DNA of 15,125 bases from Acidobacteriota bacterium (GTDB taxonomy: Bacteria; Acidobacteriota; Terriglobia; Terriglobales; Acidobacteriaceae). Shown here piece after piece: positions 1 through 6,769 of this stretch; within the stretch, counting starts at the first letter, position 1; each line of letters begins with the position of its first letter. The stretch spans positions 1 to 15,125 of the forward strand of contig JAJXZK010000139.1 in assembly GCA_021780095.1 (NCBI GenBank), read 5' to 3'. Position numbers and translations under genes: made by a program. Below the pieces are notes generated by a model, which was not told where the DNA came from, made no database searches, and saw nothing but the letters and a program-made list of their open reading frames with translations.

Positions 1-504
1 GCCGAGCGCAAGTGCCGACTCAATTTCGCCGCGATGGGAGCGAACCTCTCCAAGGAAGCGATTGAGAAACAGCGACTGGATGTTCATGTTCTGGGCGATG
101 ACCATGCTGCCTACCGGAATCAGGATGATGATTTTTGGCTCGACAATGCCGAGCAGCGTCATCACGGTGAGAACTCCACCTGCGCCTGCAGCCATGCAGA
201 GCAGCGAGAGCGTGTAGGCGCCGGGTAGTTCTGGTACGCGGCGGCGCACGATGGTGGCGGCGATGAAGATCATGACGACCAGCACAGGAATTCCAGTCCA
301 CCAGGGGCCGCGCAACATGGCGGCGATCAGAAAGCCGACGAGCAGAATCTGAACGATGCCGCGCAGCAGGACCAGGGGAATTTCGCGGCCGATTTTGGCT
401 CCGCGGCGAGCAGCAAACTGGGCGACGATGATGGCGAGCACGGCGACGGCGGCGGCCTGGCCTAGCCCGAGAGCCATTTGCGTGTGGAACAGGAGATTAA
501 GCAT
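1..504 (-). CDS. fetB: FetB/YbbM-family ABC transporter permease (3' end beyond the window)
   Basis: This is the membrane permease of a FetAB (YbbL/YbbM, formerly UPF0014) type ABC system; the characterised E. coli pair exports iron. My translation of the minus strand from the ATG at 504-502 stays open to position 1, giving 168 residues of a family usually about 250-260 long, so the C-terminus is missing. It begins MLNLLFHTQMALGLGQ and shows successive hydrophobic segments near residues 14-28, 43-64, 70-84, 95-120 and 126-137. The conserved family stretch around VGSMVIAQNMNIQSLFLNR (about 132-150) precedes a cytoplasmic loop. The start overlaps the stop of the upstream ATPase gene by 8 bases (ATGCTTAA), implying translational coupling. 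Family assignment is good. The transported substrate (iron or another compound) is inference. Confidence 0.85.
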   Translation of the reverse strand, partial: MLNLLFHTQMALGLGQAAAVAVLAIIVAQFAARRGAKIGREIPLVLLRGIVQILLVGFLIAAMLRGPWWTGIPVLVVMIFIAATIVRRRVPELPGAYTLSLLCMAAGAGGVLTVMTLLGIVEPKIIILIPVGSMVIAQNMNIQSLFLNRFLGEVRSHRGEIESALALG

Positions 505-1192
505 GGAGTAACTCCTGCGAGGTTCCGAAGGCAACGGCCTGGCCTGCTTCCAGCCTCAAGACCAGGTCGGCGACGCGACGGGCCTGGGCGACATCGTGGG
601 TGACCCAGACGCAGGTCATGTTGCGCTCGCGGACAAGTGAGGCTAACAGGTGCTCGATGTCCTGTTTCGAGACGTCGTCGAGGGCGGAAGTGGGCTCATC
701 GAGCAGCAGGACTTCTGGCTGGTTGGCGAGGGCACGGGCGATGGAGATTCGCTGGGCCTCGCCGCCGGAAAGGGTAGAGACATCGTGGTCTACGTAGCCA
801 GCCATGCCGACTTGCCGGATCAGATCGACCACCTGCGAGTCCTTCAAGATGATGCCGTGCTGCGCGGGGCCGTAGCTGACATTGGCGGCGGCTGGGCCGG
901 GGAATAAAAACGGCTGCTGCATGACCATGCCGACGCGGCGGCGGAGATTTCGAGGGTCCATTTCGCGGGTGTCCGCGCCTTGCAGCAGCACGGTGCCGCT
1001 GGTGGGTTCATCCAGCCGGTTCAACATGCGCAGCAGCGTGCTTTTGCCGGCTCCGCTGGGACCCAGGACGGCGAGGACCTGTCCCTGGTCGAGACGAAAG
1101 CTGACATTGCGTAGCAAAGATTTTGGGCCGCCCGGCTGATCGATCGTTCGGGATAGATCCCTGGCTTCCAGTACGGCTGCATTTGTCGTCAA
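497..1192 (-). CDS. fetA: FetA/YbbL-family ABC transporter ATP-binding protein
   Basis: This is the 231-residue nucleotide-binding subunit that would power the FetB-like permease encoded just downstream. All ATPase motifs are present: Walker A GPSGAGKS at 44-51, Q-loop glutamine near 92, signature LSGGEAQR at 141-148, Walker B VLLLDEP at 161-167 and the switch histidine H199 in WVTHD. Length is normal for a single-domain ABC ATPase. The start is a TTG at 1192-1190 with only a weak Shine-Dalgarno-like GCAGGG upstream; no in-frame ATG lies nearby. A six-codon reading frame (MSRVNP) ends in a TGA that overlaps this TTG, which might couple initiation. The gene comes first in a two-gene operon. 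A role in iron or metal export follows from the family. Some YbbL/YbbM homologues have no established substrate. Confidence 0.87.
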   Translation of the reverse strand: MTTNAAVLEARDLSRTIDQPGGPKSLLRNVSFRLDQGQVLAVLGPSGAGKSTLLRMLNRLDEPTSGTVLLQGADTREMDPRNLRRRVGMVMQQPFLFPGPAAANVSYGPAQHGIILKDSQVVDLIRQVGMAGYVDHDVSTLSGGEAQRISIARALANQPEVLLLDEPTSALDDVSKQDIEHLLASLVRERNMTCVWVTHDVAQARRVADLVLRLEAGQAVAFGTSQELLHA

Positions 1193-1470
1193 GGATTGAC
1201 CCTGCTCATAGGGCCAGTTTAAACCGCCGCCTCATTCGGGTTAGGTTTCGCCGGCGTTTTCTCGAGTTAGATGGGCCAGCCGTGCAGGTCGCTGTGTGCC
1301 ACGACACCGATTAGAGGTTTTCCTTGTCCTCGATGAGTGATTTGGCCTGTTGTTGTCGTCAATCGAGGACCATGCGCATTCAGATCGGCGGACACTGGCC
1401 GACTTTTCGCTACTGATTCTTTGCAGCTCTTCAAAAGCGTACGTTTTCGGATAAAATTCCTAGATTAGCA
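1193..1470. other. Divergent intergenic region between fetA and the amidohydrolase gene
   Basis: This 278-base spacer separates a leftward operon from a rightward gene and should carry both promoters. On the plus strand a TAAAAT hexamer at 1452-1457 resembles a -10 element, but no good -35 hexamer sits 16-18 bases upstream (CTTCAA at 1429-1434 is poor). No plausible gene is seen: the short open frames here have no recognisable protein features. Confidence 0.4.
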
Positions 1471-2568
1471 ATGAGCGTTGGCGAGGCAAAATGTTTGGAA
1501 CTTCGCACCAGGTTTCTGTTCGACCTCTACGCCGAGACCAACTCTTGGCTCGCTGGGTCGATTCGTGCTTTCCGATGGATCGGGGTTCCACTGCTTATCC
1601 TATCGTTCTGTGCCGCTGGATCGGCCTCGGATTCTCCGCACATCGTTCCGGTTCGAGTCGACCACCATGTCCACCTCAATTCACCCGCAATTCAATCCTT
1701 TCTACCTTACTTTTGTGCAAGCACGCGTCGTTTCGGTCCGTGCGATCCAGCGTTGACCACTCCGCACTCCGTTGAAGACCTGCTGGCCGAGATGGATCGA
1801 GCTGGCATCCAACGCGCCGTAATTCTGTCTGATGGCTATTTGGCTGAAAGCCCCATGATGGAGCAGCAGAGACCCGATGCAGCGAACCTGCTGCGCGCAG
1901 CCAATGACTGGACAGTAGATCTTGCCCGTCGCTACCCGAAACGGTTTACCGCCTTTGTCGCCGTCGACCCCATTCGCCCAACCGCGCTGCCCGAGATCGC
2001 GCGCTGGCGTGGCAATCCCGCAGTCAAAGGCATCAAGCTGCATTTGACCGCCTCAGGAGTCAACCTGCGGAAGAACGGCGATGTAGCGGCACTGGCTGCG
2101 GTCTTTCGCGCGGCTGCTCAGGACCGATTCGCTATTGTGATCCATCTGCGCACGCAAGAGATGAATTATGGCGCGCCCGACATTCGGCGCTTCATCGAAG
2201 ACGTCCTTCCGGCTGCGGGCAACACGCCTGTCCAGATCGCGCATGCCGCAGGATGGGGAGGTCTCGATCCACCCACCTTGTCTGCGCTGGGAGCGTTCGC
2301 TGACGGTATCCAAAAAAATCCGCGACAGTTTCGTCATGTGTGGTTCGATCTATCGAATGTGTGGTCTGACAAGACCTCAGCCGCCGACAAGCAGGCGCTC
2401 GTTGCGTTGATCCGGCGGATTGGCCCTAAGCATTTTCTTCCCTCCTCAGATTGGCCCTATAACAGAGACAATCTGGCCGATTATTACAATCGTGTTTATC
2501 CTGAGCTTCCATTGACACAGAAAGAATGGGCGATTATCCGAAGAAATGTGGCACCTTATGCGCGATAG
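1471..2568 (+). CDS. Exported amidohydrolase-2 family metal-dependent hydrolase
   Basis: This is a TIM-barrel metal hydrolase or decarboxylase-like protein of the amidohydrolase-2 (COG2159) group, 365 residues. Metal-site elements are visible in order: DHHVH at 64-68 (HxH = H66/H68), GIKLH at 187-191, IVIH with H225, QIAHAAGWGG with H258, and SSDWPY with D327 as the late barrel aspartate. A hydrophobic stretch at about 36-52 (WIGVPLLILSFCAAGSASDS) looks like a signal peptide core, so the enzyme is probably exported. The modelled start leaves about 35 residues before that core and has no Shine-Dalgarno, so the true start is uncertain; no downstream in-frame ATG precedes the core. The gene stands alone, downstream of a divergent promoter region. 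Substrate unknown. Confidence 0.82.
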   Translation: MSVGEAKCLELRTRFLFDLYAETNSWLAGSIRAFRWIGVPLLILSFCAAGSASDSPHIVPVRVDHHVHLNSPAIQSFLPYFCASTRRFGPCDPALTTPHSVEDLLAEMDRAGIQRAVILSDGYLAESPMMEQQRPDAANLLRAANDWTVDLARRYPKRFTAFVAVDPIRPTALPEIARWRGNPAVKGIKLHLTASGVNLRKNGDVAALAAVFRAAAQDRFAIVIHLRTQEMNYGAPDIRRFIEDVLPAAGNTPVQIAHAAGWGGLDPPTLSALGAFADGIQKNPRQFRHVWFDLSNVWSDKTSAADKQALVALIRRIGPKHFLPSSDWPYNRDNLADYYNRVYPELPLTQKEWAIIRRNVAPYAR

Positions 2569-3002
2569 GGCGCTTCAACGGGAACCCCCCTGTGGACTCG
2601 CAGCTTCATGAATCTTTTTGCAATGGGTCGACAGGGCTAGGCTGTTCTCAGATGTGTTTGAACAGTAACGAAAAACGCGGATTGCACCTGGAGGTCATGG
2701 CTTCATGCGAAATCGCCTAGTCACTCAGCGAGGTCAACTGGCACGGCTAACGGTGTGACAAGGGCATTTTCGCTGATACATCGTGGTGCGGGGTTCGTTC
2801 TATCCCACCCTAGCTGCGCTAGGATGGGGCACCCCCGAACGCTGATTGGTGGGCAGGTGGTCGTTCGGTTTGTTGGTACTCGAGGCGGGGACTTCCGCGA
2901 TAGTCTTTTCTCGGCGGAAGTTGGCAGGCCAATGGAGAGGACCAGGCAAACATGGGCATGATGGCGGGACGCGCCGGACGCGAAGAGGTTCAAATTTCTG
3001 AT
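2569..3002. other. Long non-coding interval downstream of the amidohydrolase
   Basis: These 434 bases contain no gene that I can support. The open frames are short, overlap on both strands and translate to compositionally odd, unrecognisable peptides. It holds one palindromic repeat (2801-2834) and a smaller inverted repeat, ACTTCCGC at 2891-2898 against GCGGAAGT at 2914-2921. It leads into the relic of a chitinase gene, so at least part of it may be decayed sequence or the former promoter of that gene. Confidence 0.5.
2801..2834. repeat. Palindromic intergenic repeat, complete copy
   Basis: The arms CCCACCCTAGC (2804-2814) and GCTAGGATGGG (2818-2828) pair at 10 of 11 positions around a 3-base loop, and the right arm runs on into GGCACCC. 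The same right half recurs at 5158-5175, and the 'TATCCCA ... GGGGCACCC' frame recurs at 5090-5125. All three copies are intergenic. This looks like a REP/MITE-like dispersed element. There is no T-tract, so a simple intrinsic terminator is less likely. Confidence 0.65.
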
Positions 3003-3274
3003 ATGAGGAACCGTAAGGGGCTGCGCCATCTGGGCGTGCTGGCTGTAGTTGTTTGCGCTGCGGCAATGGCTCCGTCATGAATTCCCAGGGAGAGGCTACC
3101 GTCGCCAAACTAACGCAGCTGAGCGCGCAATACGGGGGCGCCATGATCTGGGAACTCAGTCAGGACGATCCGACCAGCCCGCATTCGCTGTTGAAGGTGA
3201 TGCAGAAGAATCTCGACCCTAGCACGCCGCGAATTCCCATCGCTATGCCTTGGCCGGGAGGCGATGGCGACTAG
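3003..3274 (+). pseudogene. Relic of a secreted GH18 chitinase (signal peptide plus C-terminal end only)
   Basis: Two fragments in different frames look like the two ends of one gene. From the ATG at 3003, a typical signal peptide is read (MRNRKGLRHLGVLAVVVCAA, stop at 3078-3080). In another frame, from about 3077 to the TAG at 3272-3274, lies GEATVAKLTQLSAQYGGAMI followed by WELSQDD and SLLKVMQKNL. That matches the last barrel strand and final helix of glycoside hydrolase family 18, where the conserved Trp of strand 8 sits in an IWE motif. The whole catalytic middle, including the DxxDxDxE strand, is absent: only about 270 bases remain of a gene expected to exceed 1 kb. The GH18 assignment rests on this C-terminal motif alone. 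A separate short secreted peptide is the alternative. Confidence 0.55.
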
Positions 3275-3406
3275 ATGTTTGGTCCCCGGAGTTTGATGCG
3301 TTGGAAATTGAAGGCGCGAGGAGACCATTCTGGCGAGGGAGTCGTCTAATTCTCATAGATTCTAAAGGTTGACGCGGGGGGTTAGAATGATCCGTTGCGA
3401 ACCATG

Positions 3407-3412
3407 GAGGGT
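3407..3412 (+). promoter_or_regulatory. Shine-Dalgarno that sets the DUF4142 gene start
   Basis: GGAGGG lies 6 bases before the ATG at 3419 and selects that start over the upstream TTG (3395) and ATG (3404). The chosen start places the signal peptide at the very N-terminus. Confidence 0.7.
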
Positions 3413-3418
3413 AGCGAG

Positions 3419-4075
3419 ATGAAACTGAAACGCGACTTCGATTTTTTGAGAGCGAGCCTTTTCGCTTCCGGGTTATTGCTGTTGACGTTGACGCCGGTGG
3501 CGTTGGCGCAGATGCATGGGTCCGCGCCCATGGGCGGAACTCCCGCCAACAACAATATGAACAACCCCAACAGCAATATGTCCCCGGACGGGATGCAGCC
3601 GCCTGGGACGATGGGTTCGCAAAGCAGCGAACAGATGATGATGCGCAATACGTTTGGGAATCTTCGCAGGAATTTCGATGTCGAGAGCCGGCTGAGCAAG
3701 ATGGCGGTGAAGAACAGCAGCAACGAGGACGTGAAGAAATTTGCGCAGCAGGTGATCACTGAAAATCATGGCCTGTCGAACGATCTGATCCTTCCCAACC
3801 CCACCGGCGAGATGATGGCGCCGGAAATGGTGCCCAGCCAGACGAAAAAGGCTGAAAAGCAGATGAAAAAAATGACGGGGAAGCCATTCGACCAGATGTA
3901 CCTGGTGCAGATGGATGCGTACATCAAGAATGACCGGGAGGTGGCGCAAAGTGCCGGGTCGACGATGAGTGTGCCCAAGGTGAGCGAAGTGGCGACTCGG
4001 GTCCAGAGCATATCCGAAGAGCGCGCGAAACAGATTGGCACGCTGACGCAGGAAACGGGCTTCAAGATCCAATAA
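3419..4075 (+). CDS. Secreted DUF4142 domain protein with Met/Asn-rich linker
   Basis: This 218-residue envelope protein has a signal peptide at 1-30 (hydrophobic core about 12-28, likely cleavage after ALA30). A low-complexity linker follows at about 32-77, holding nine methionines and many Asn, Gly and Pro residues. A helical DUF4142 domain runs from about 78 to the end. The typical DUF4142 opening is visible: FGNLRRNFDVESRLSKMAVK, then NSSNEDVKKFAQQVITENH. DUF4142 is predicted to fold as a ferritin-like helical bundle and has no settled biochemical function; it is common in periplasmic proteins of Acidobacteria and Proteobacteria. The methionine-rich linker could bind soft metals such as copper, but that is speculation. 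The gene has its own strong ribosome binding site and appears to be transcribed alone. Confidence 0.82.
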   Translation: MKLKRDFDFLRASLFASGLLLLTLTPVALAQMHGSAPMGGTPANNNMNNPNSNMSPDGMQPPGTMGSQSSEQMMMRNTFGNLRRNFDVESRLSKMAVKNSSNEDVKKFAQQVITENHGLSNDLILPNPTGEMMAPEMVPSQTKKAEKQMKKMTGKPFDQMYLVQMDAYIKNDREVAQSAGSTMSVPKVSEVATRVQSISEERAKQIGTLTQETGFKIQ

Positions 4076-4213
4076 CTCGGATGGATTGCTGACACGGGGT
4101 GGGCTCCGCGCCCGATCGGAGGGGGAACTTTCGCGGGCGCAGCGTCGTACAATCAGGTAGACATGCGACCTTACGCGTCACCACGGCGTCTCTGGTTGGA
4201 TCGAAGGCGAAGT

Positions 4214-5065
4214 ATGTCCGCCGACAGGCGCGGGAGCGGCATCCAACGCAACCCAGCCATGACGCCCACGCGGTTGCGGACGCGGTGGGGCTTGTGTTTT
4301 CTGCTATTGCTGGCGTTGTTTCCGTGGGCGACGACGTCGAACCTGCGTGCCGAGAAGGTCAGCGACCTGAAGCCCACGGGCTACGTAAATGATTTCGCCG
4401 GGGTGTTATCCCCAGCGACGCGCAGCCATCTGGAGCAGTTGTGCACCGAGGTCGACCAGCAGGCGCACGCCCAGATTGCAGTGGTCACCATCCACACGAC
4501 CGGCGACGACACGATTGACGATTTCGCGGTTCGCCTGGAAGAGAAATGGAAGGTCGGCCAGAAGGGTACCGATCGCGGCTTGCTGTTTTTGCTTGCGACC
4601 GACGACCACCATTATCGCTTTGAAGTTGGATACGGGTTGGAGGGCATCCTGCCGGATGGCAAGGTGGGAAGCATTGGCCGCGAGATGGTGCCGTATCTGC
4701 GCGGGGGAAATTACGACGCCGCGGTCACGCTGGCGACGCAGGAAGTTGCGAACGTCATCGCGCAGGATGCCGGCGTCACGCTGAAAACGCCTGCCGAGGA
4801 TCTTGGACCGCAACCGCAGCCTCATCCCCGGAGTGCTTTGAAGGATATTCTGCTGGCGCTGTTCGCGATCTTTGTCTTGATATCGCTGTTGCGATCCGGG
4901 CCGAATGGATGGGCCGGATTTCTGCTGGGCATGTTTCTGGGGAACATGATGGGCGGAGGGCGCGGAGGCGGCTTTGGCGGCGGAGATGGCGGCGGCGGCG
5001 GTGGTGGGTTTGGCGGCTTTGGCGGCGGTGGTTCCGGCGGCGGCGGTGCTTCCGGAAGCTGGTAA
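4214..5065 (+). CDS. TPM-domain membrane-anchored protein with poly-glycine tail (YgcG family)
   Basis: This TPM (Psb32/YgcG/MOLO) domain protein is 283 residues from the ATG at 4214, which has GAAGG 6 bases upstream. Other in-frame starts are ATG 4163 (300 residues) and ATG 4259, which would put the signal peptide first but has no ribosome binding site. A hydrophobic signal segment lies at about 25-38 (WGLCFLLLLALF). The TPM domain opens with YVNDFAGVLS (57-66) and includes VGYGLEGILPDG, a family hallmark. A transmembrane helix follows at about 210-228 and a second hydrophobic patch at 232-246, and the tail from about 243 is almost pure Gly with Phe and Ser, ending SGSW. The domain faces the periplasm. 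The downstream lemA neighbour is the classic partner of this family in envelope-linked clusters. Exact function is unknown. Confidence 0.83.
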   Translation: MSADRRGSGIQRNPAMTPTRLRTRWGLCFLLLLALFPWATTSNLRAEKVSDLKPTGYVNDFAGVLSPATRSHLEQLCTEVDQQAHAQIAVVTIHTTGDDTIDDFAVRLEEKWKVGQKGTDRGLLFLLATDDHHYRFEVGYGLEGILPDGKVGSIGREMVPYLRGGNYDAAVTLATQEVANVIAQDAGVTLKTPAEDLGPQPQPHPRSALKDILLALFAIFVLISLLRSGPNGWAGFLLGMFLGNMMGGGRGGGFGGGDGGGGGGGFGGFGGGGSGGGGASGSW

Positions 5066-5089
5066 GGCTTGCAAATAGTCGTATTGGAG

Positions 5090-5125
5090 TATCCCAGGCT
5101 CTGAAAATCGAGACCTGGGGCACCC
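5090..5125. repeat. Stem-loop intergenic repeat, variant copy
   Basis: CCCAGGCTC (5093-5101) pairs with GAGACCTGGG (5110-5119), with one bulged base, around the loop TGAAAATC. The outer frame TATCCCA ... GGGGCACCC is identical to that of the repeat at 2801-2834, although the inner stem differs, as if the stem had changed by compensating mutations. It lies just after the TPM gene and could also attenuate readthrough into lemA. Confidence 0.5.
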
Positions 5126-5157
5126 AGGGTTTTGCGTTGCCAGCGCTTTCACAAAAT

Positions 5158-5175
5158 GCGCTAGGATGGGACACC
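5158..5175. repeat. Half-copy of the CTAGGATGGG repeat
   Basis: GCGCTAGGATGGGACACC matches GCGCTAGGATGGGGCACC at 2816-2833 in 17 of 18 positions. The left arm of the palindrome is not preserved here (the sequence is GCTTTCACAAAAT instead). With the copy at 5090-5125, this makes a doubled repeat patch in the TPM-lemA spacer. Confidence 0.5.
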
Positions 5176-5176
5176 G

Positions 5177-5182
5177 TATAAA
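5177..5182 (+). promoter_or_regulatory. Possible -10 element for lemA
   Basis: TATAAA sits 45 bases upstream of the lemA start, directly after the repeat half-copy. No convincing -35 hexamer is at the right distance (TTTCAC at 5147-5152 is too far), so this is weak evidence that lemA can be transcribed independently of the TPM gene. Confidence 0.25.
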
Positions 5183-5227
5183 AAGGGTAACGGCTGCATC
5201 AAGGAAAGTAACGGGAGAAGAATCGAG

Positions 5228-5815
5228 ATGAAACGAGCTGGCGTCGTCCTTCTGGTAGTGCTGGGAATTATTGTTGTGGTGGGGTTTTTGGTGTTCGGCA
5301 GTTACATTTCCGCCCGCAACCAAATGGTGGCGAAGAATGAGCAGGTGAAGCAGACGTGGTCGCAGGTGGAAGTTGTGATGCAGCGGCGGGCTGACCTGAT
5401 CCCGAACCTGGTGTCGACGGTGCAGGGATTTGCGTCGCATGAAACCACGGTTTTCAGCGATATCGCCAATGCGCGGGCGGCGCTGCTGGGGGCGAAAAAT
5501 CCGCAGGATAAGATTGCAGCCAACGGACAGCTGGATAATGCACTGGGCCACCTGCTGATGATTTCGGAAGCGTATCCGCAGCTGCGCTCCAACCAGAACT
5601 TTTTGCAATTGCAGGATGAGTTGGCTGGAACGGAAAACCGCATCGCTGTCGAGCGACGCCGGTATAACCAGGCGCTGCAGGATTACAACACGTTTATCGG
5701 GTTGTTTCCGAACAGCATCTGGGCGGGAATTGCCGGATATCACCGCAACAATGCCTACTTTGAGGGGACGCCAGCATCGCAAGAGGTTCCCAAGGTGAAC
5801 TTTTCCGGGAAGTAG
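5228..5815 (+). CDS. lemA: LemA family membrane protein
   Basis: This 195-residue LemA protein is near the usual family length. It has a single N-terminal transmembrane segment (about 5-25, VVLLVVLGIIVVVGFLVFGS), then a long helical, partly coiled-coil domain. Family hallmarks are visible: NEQVKQTWSQVEVVMQRRAD followed by LIPNLVSTVQGFASHE, then AYPQLRSNQNFLQLQDELAG and TENRIAVERRRYNQALQDYN, ending with FPNSIWAG. Bacterial LemA proteins are envelope components of unresolved function, repeatedly found beside TPM-domain genes as here. The start is supported by GGGAGAAG at 5213-5220, 7 bases before the ATG. The spacer from the TPM gene (162 bases) is long for a strict operon and contains repeats, so independent transcription is possible. 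Confidence 0.93.
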   Translation: MKRAGVVLLVVLGIIVVVGFLVFGSYISARNQMVAKNEQVKQTWSQVEVVMQRRADLIPNLVSTVQGFASHETTVFSDIANARAALLGAKNPQDKIAANGQLDNALGHLLMISEAYPQLRSNQNFLQLQDELAGTENRIAVERRRYNQALQDYNTFIGLFPNSIWAGIAGYHRNNAYFEGTPASQEVPKVNFSGK

Positions 5816-5895
5816 TCAGTGGAACCCGGTCGCTCACAAGTGGAGGCAGGCTGGACACATCTGATTTCTCTAAAGAGTGATCAATTGGAGGTTTC

Positions 5896-6312
5896 ATGGT
5901 GACTCTATGGAAATTGGCGCCCTCGGTTCTGGCGATGGCTTTGCCCGTTATGTTCCTGGAGGGCTGCGGCGCGCCAGCCACTCGCAAACTGATGTCCGTC
6001 ACCATCAGCCCGTCTGCCGCGGACGCCAAAGATTATCCTGGTGGTGTGGTTCCTTTTGTCGCGACCGGCCACTACAACACCTCTCCGTACGAGGTAACCC
6101 CTTTGCAGGCCACCTGGGGAGCCAGTACGTATCCGGCAAAGATTGCCTCGGTTACGCAAAATGGAATGGCCACGTGCAGCAAAGGGGCTTCCGGAACAAC
6201 GGTCGTCGAAGCATGGGTGGTGACAGCCACTGGCCCAGTTTGCAATGTGATCGATTCGGCGGGTCGCCCATGCGGTAGCGTTGGGGCATCGGTGAATCTG
6301 AACTGTCCATAG
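5896..6312 (+). CDS. Small lipoprotein with bacterial Ig-like (BIG2-type) domain
   Basis: This 138-residue predicted lipoprotein has an N-terminal hydrophobic segment at 7-20 ending in a lipobox LEGC (21-24), so Cys24 would be lipidated. The mature part contains VTISPSAADAKDYPGGVVPF and, later, TWGAS and ASVTQNGMATCSKGASGTTV, the spacing and wording of a group 2 bacterial Ig-like domain. Four cysteines remain after the lipidation site (in ATCSKG, PVCNVI, RPCGSV and NLNCP), so disulfides are plausible. The ribosome binding site TGGAGGT (5886-5892) lies 3 bases before the ATG, a short spacing. It lies 80 bases after lemA and is followed by a terminator hairpin, so it may be the last gene of this envelope group. 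No specific function can be assigned. Confidence 0.72.
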   Translation: MVTLWKLAPSVLAMALPVMFLEGCGAPATRKLMSVTISPSAADAKDYPGGVVPFVATGHYNTSPYEVTPLQATWGASTYPAKIASVTQNGMATCSKGASGTTVVEAWVVTATGPVCNVIDSAGRPCGSVGASVNLNCP

Positions 6313-6350
6313 CGACGCGGATTTGAAGCGGTGCCAAACGATGGCACGAA

Positions 6351-6388
6351 AAACGGCTGGTCGCATGGGCGATCAGCCGTTTCTTTTA
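6351..6388. terminator. Bidirectional intrinsic terminator between convergent genes
   Basis: AAACGGCTGGTC (6351-6362) pairs with GATCAGCCGTTT (6371-6382) at 11 of 12 positions around an 8-base loop. The plus strand then reads TTCTTTTAC. The minus strand gives CGTTTTTCGTGC after the stem, so both the lipoprotein gene (ending 6312) and the STAS gene (ending 6405) can use it. A second small hairpin (GTGCCA 6331-6336 / TGGCAC 6342-6347) sits just before it. Confidence 0.75.
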
Positions 6389-6404
6389 CTTTCAGGCGGA
6401 AAAG

Positions 6405-6755
6405 TTATTTGTGATGGAAGGAGGCGATGGCTTGCGCCTCGTCGTCTTTCACGTCAAACACGGTATAGAGCTTGGTGATCTGCAGCAGATCGTGAACTTT
6501 TTTCGTGAGCTTCAACAACTTGAGCTCGCCACCCTGGTTGCGAGCAGCCGTGAAGGCGCTCACCAGCTCGCCGATGCCCGAACTGTCGATGTAATTGACG
6601 TCGGCCAGGTTCAGCAGAATATCTTTTGATCCCTTACCCAACAATTCGCGAACCGCATTGCGCAGTTGCACACTGCCTTCGCCGAGTGTGATGCGACCGC
6701 TGAGGTCGAGAATGGTGACTCCATCGACCTGGCGGGTACTGATCTTCATGCTCAC
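6405..6755 (-). CDS. STAS-domain anti-sigma factor antagonist (SpoIIAA/RsbV-like)
   Basis: This single-domain STAS protein has 116 residues, the family's usual size. It has the phosphorylation loop DSSGIGEL at 57-64, where one of Ser58/Ser59 is expected to be phosphorylated by the cognate kinase. In the unphosphorylated form such proteins bind the anti-sigma kinase and release the sigma factor. The start is the GTG at 6755, with AAGGAGGA (6771-6764) 8 bases upstream; the in-frame ATG at 6749 is too far from that site. The Shine-Dalgarno overlaps the end of the upstream kinase gene, and the two genes are only 14 bases apart, so they are clearly co-transcribed and probably coupled. No sigma factor or PP2C phosphatase gene is nearby. 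Confidence 0.9.
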   Translation of the reverse strand: MSMKISTRQVDGVTILDLSGRITLGEGSVQLRNAVRELLGKGSKDILLNLADVNYIDSSGIGELVSAFTAARNQGGELKLLKLTKKVHDLLQITKLYTVFDVKDDEAQAIASFHHK

Positions 6756-6769
6756 GGTGGTATTCCTCC

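Noticed and set aside
2721..3029. Minus-strand open frame of 102 codons in the amidohydrolase-DUF4142 gap
   Set aside because: No recognisable domain, poor composition, and it crosses the palindromic repeat and the chitinase signal-peptide remnant.
3369..3388. TTGACG at 3369-3374 with TAGAAT at 3383-3388 as a DUF4142 promoter
   Set aside because: The hexamers are only 8 bases apart, far short of the 16-18 needed, so they cannot work together as a standard promoter.
4406..5782. Very long minus-strand open frame (458 codons) opposite the TPM and lemA genes
   Set aside because: It is antisense to two well-supported family members. Its translation is rich in Arg, Gln, His, Ala and Pro, with no motif, as expected for the shadow of GC-rich, glycine-rich coding sequence.
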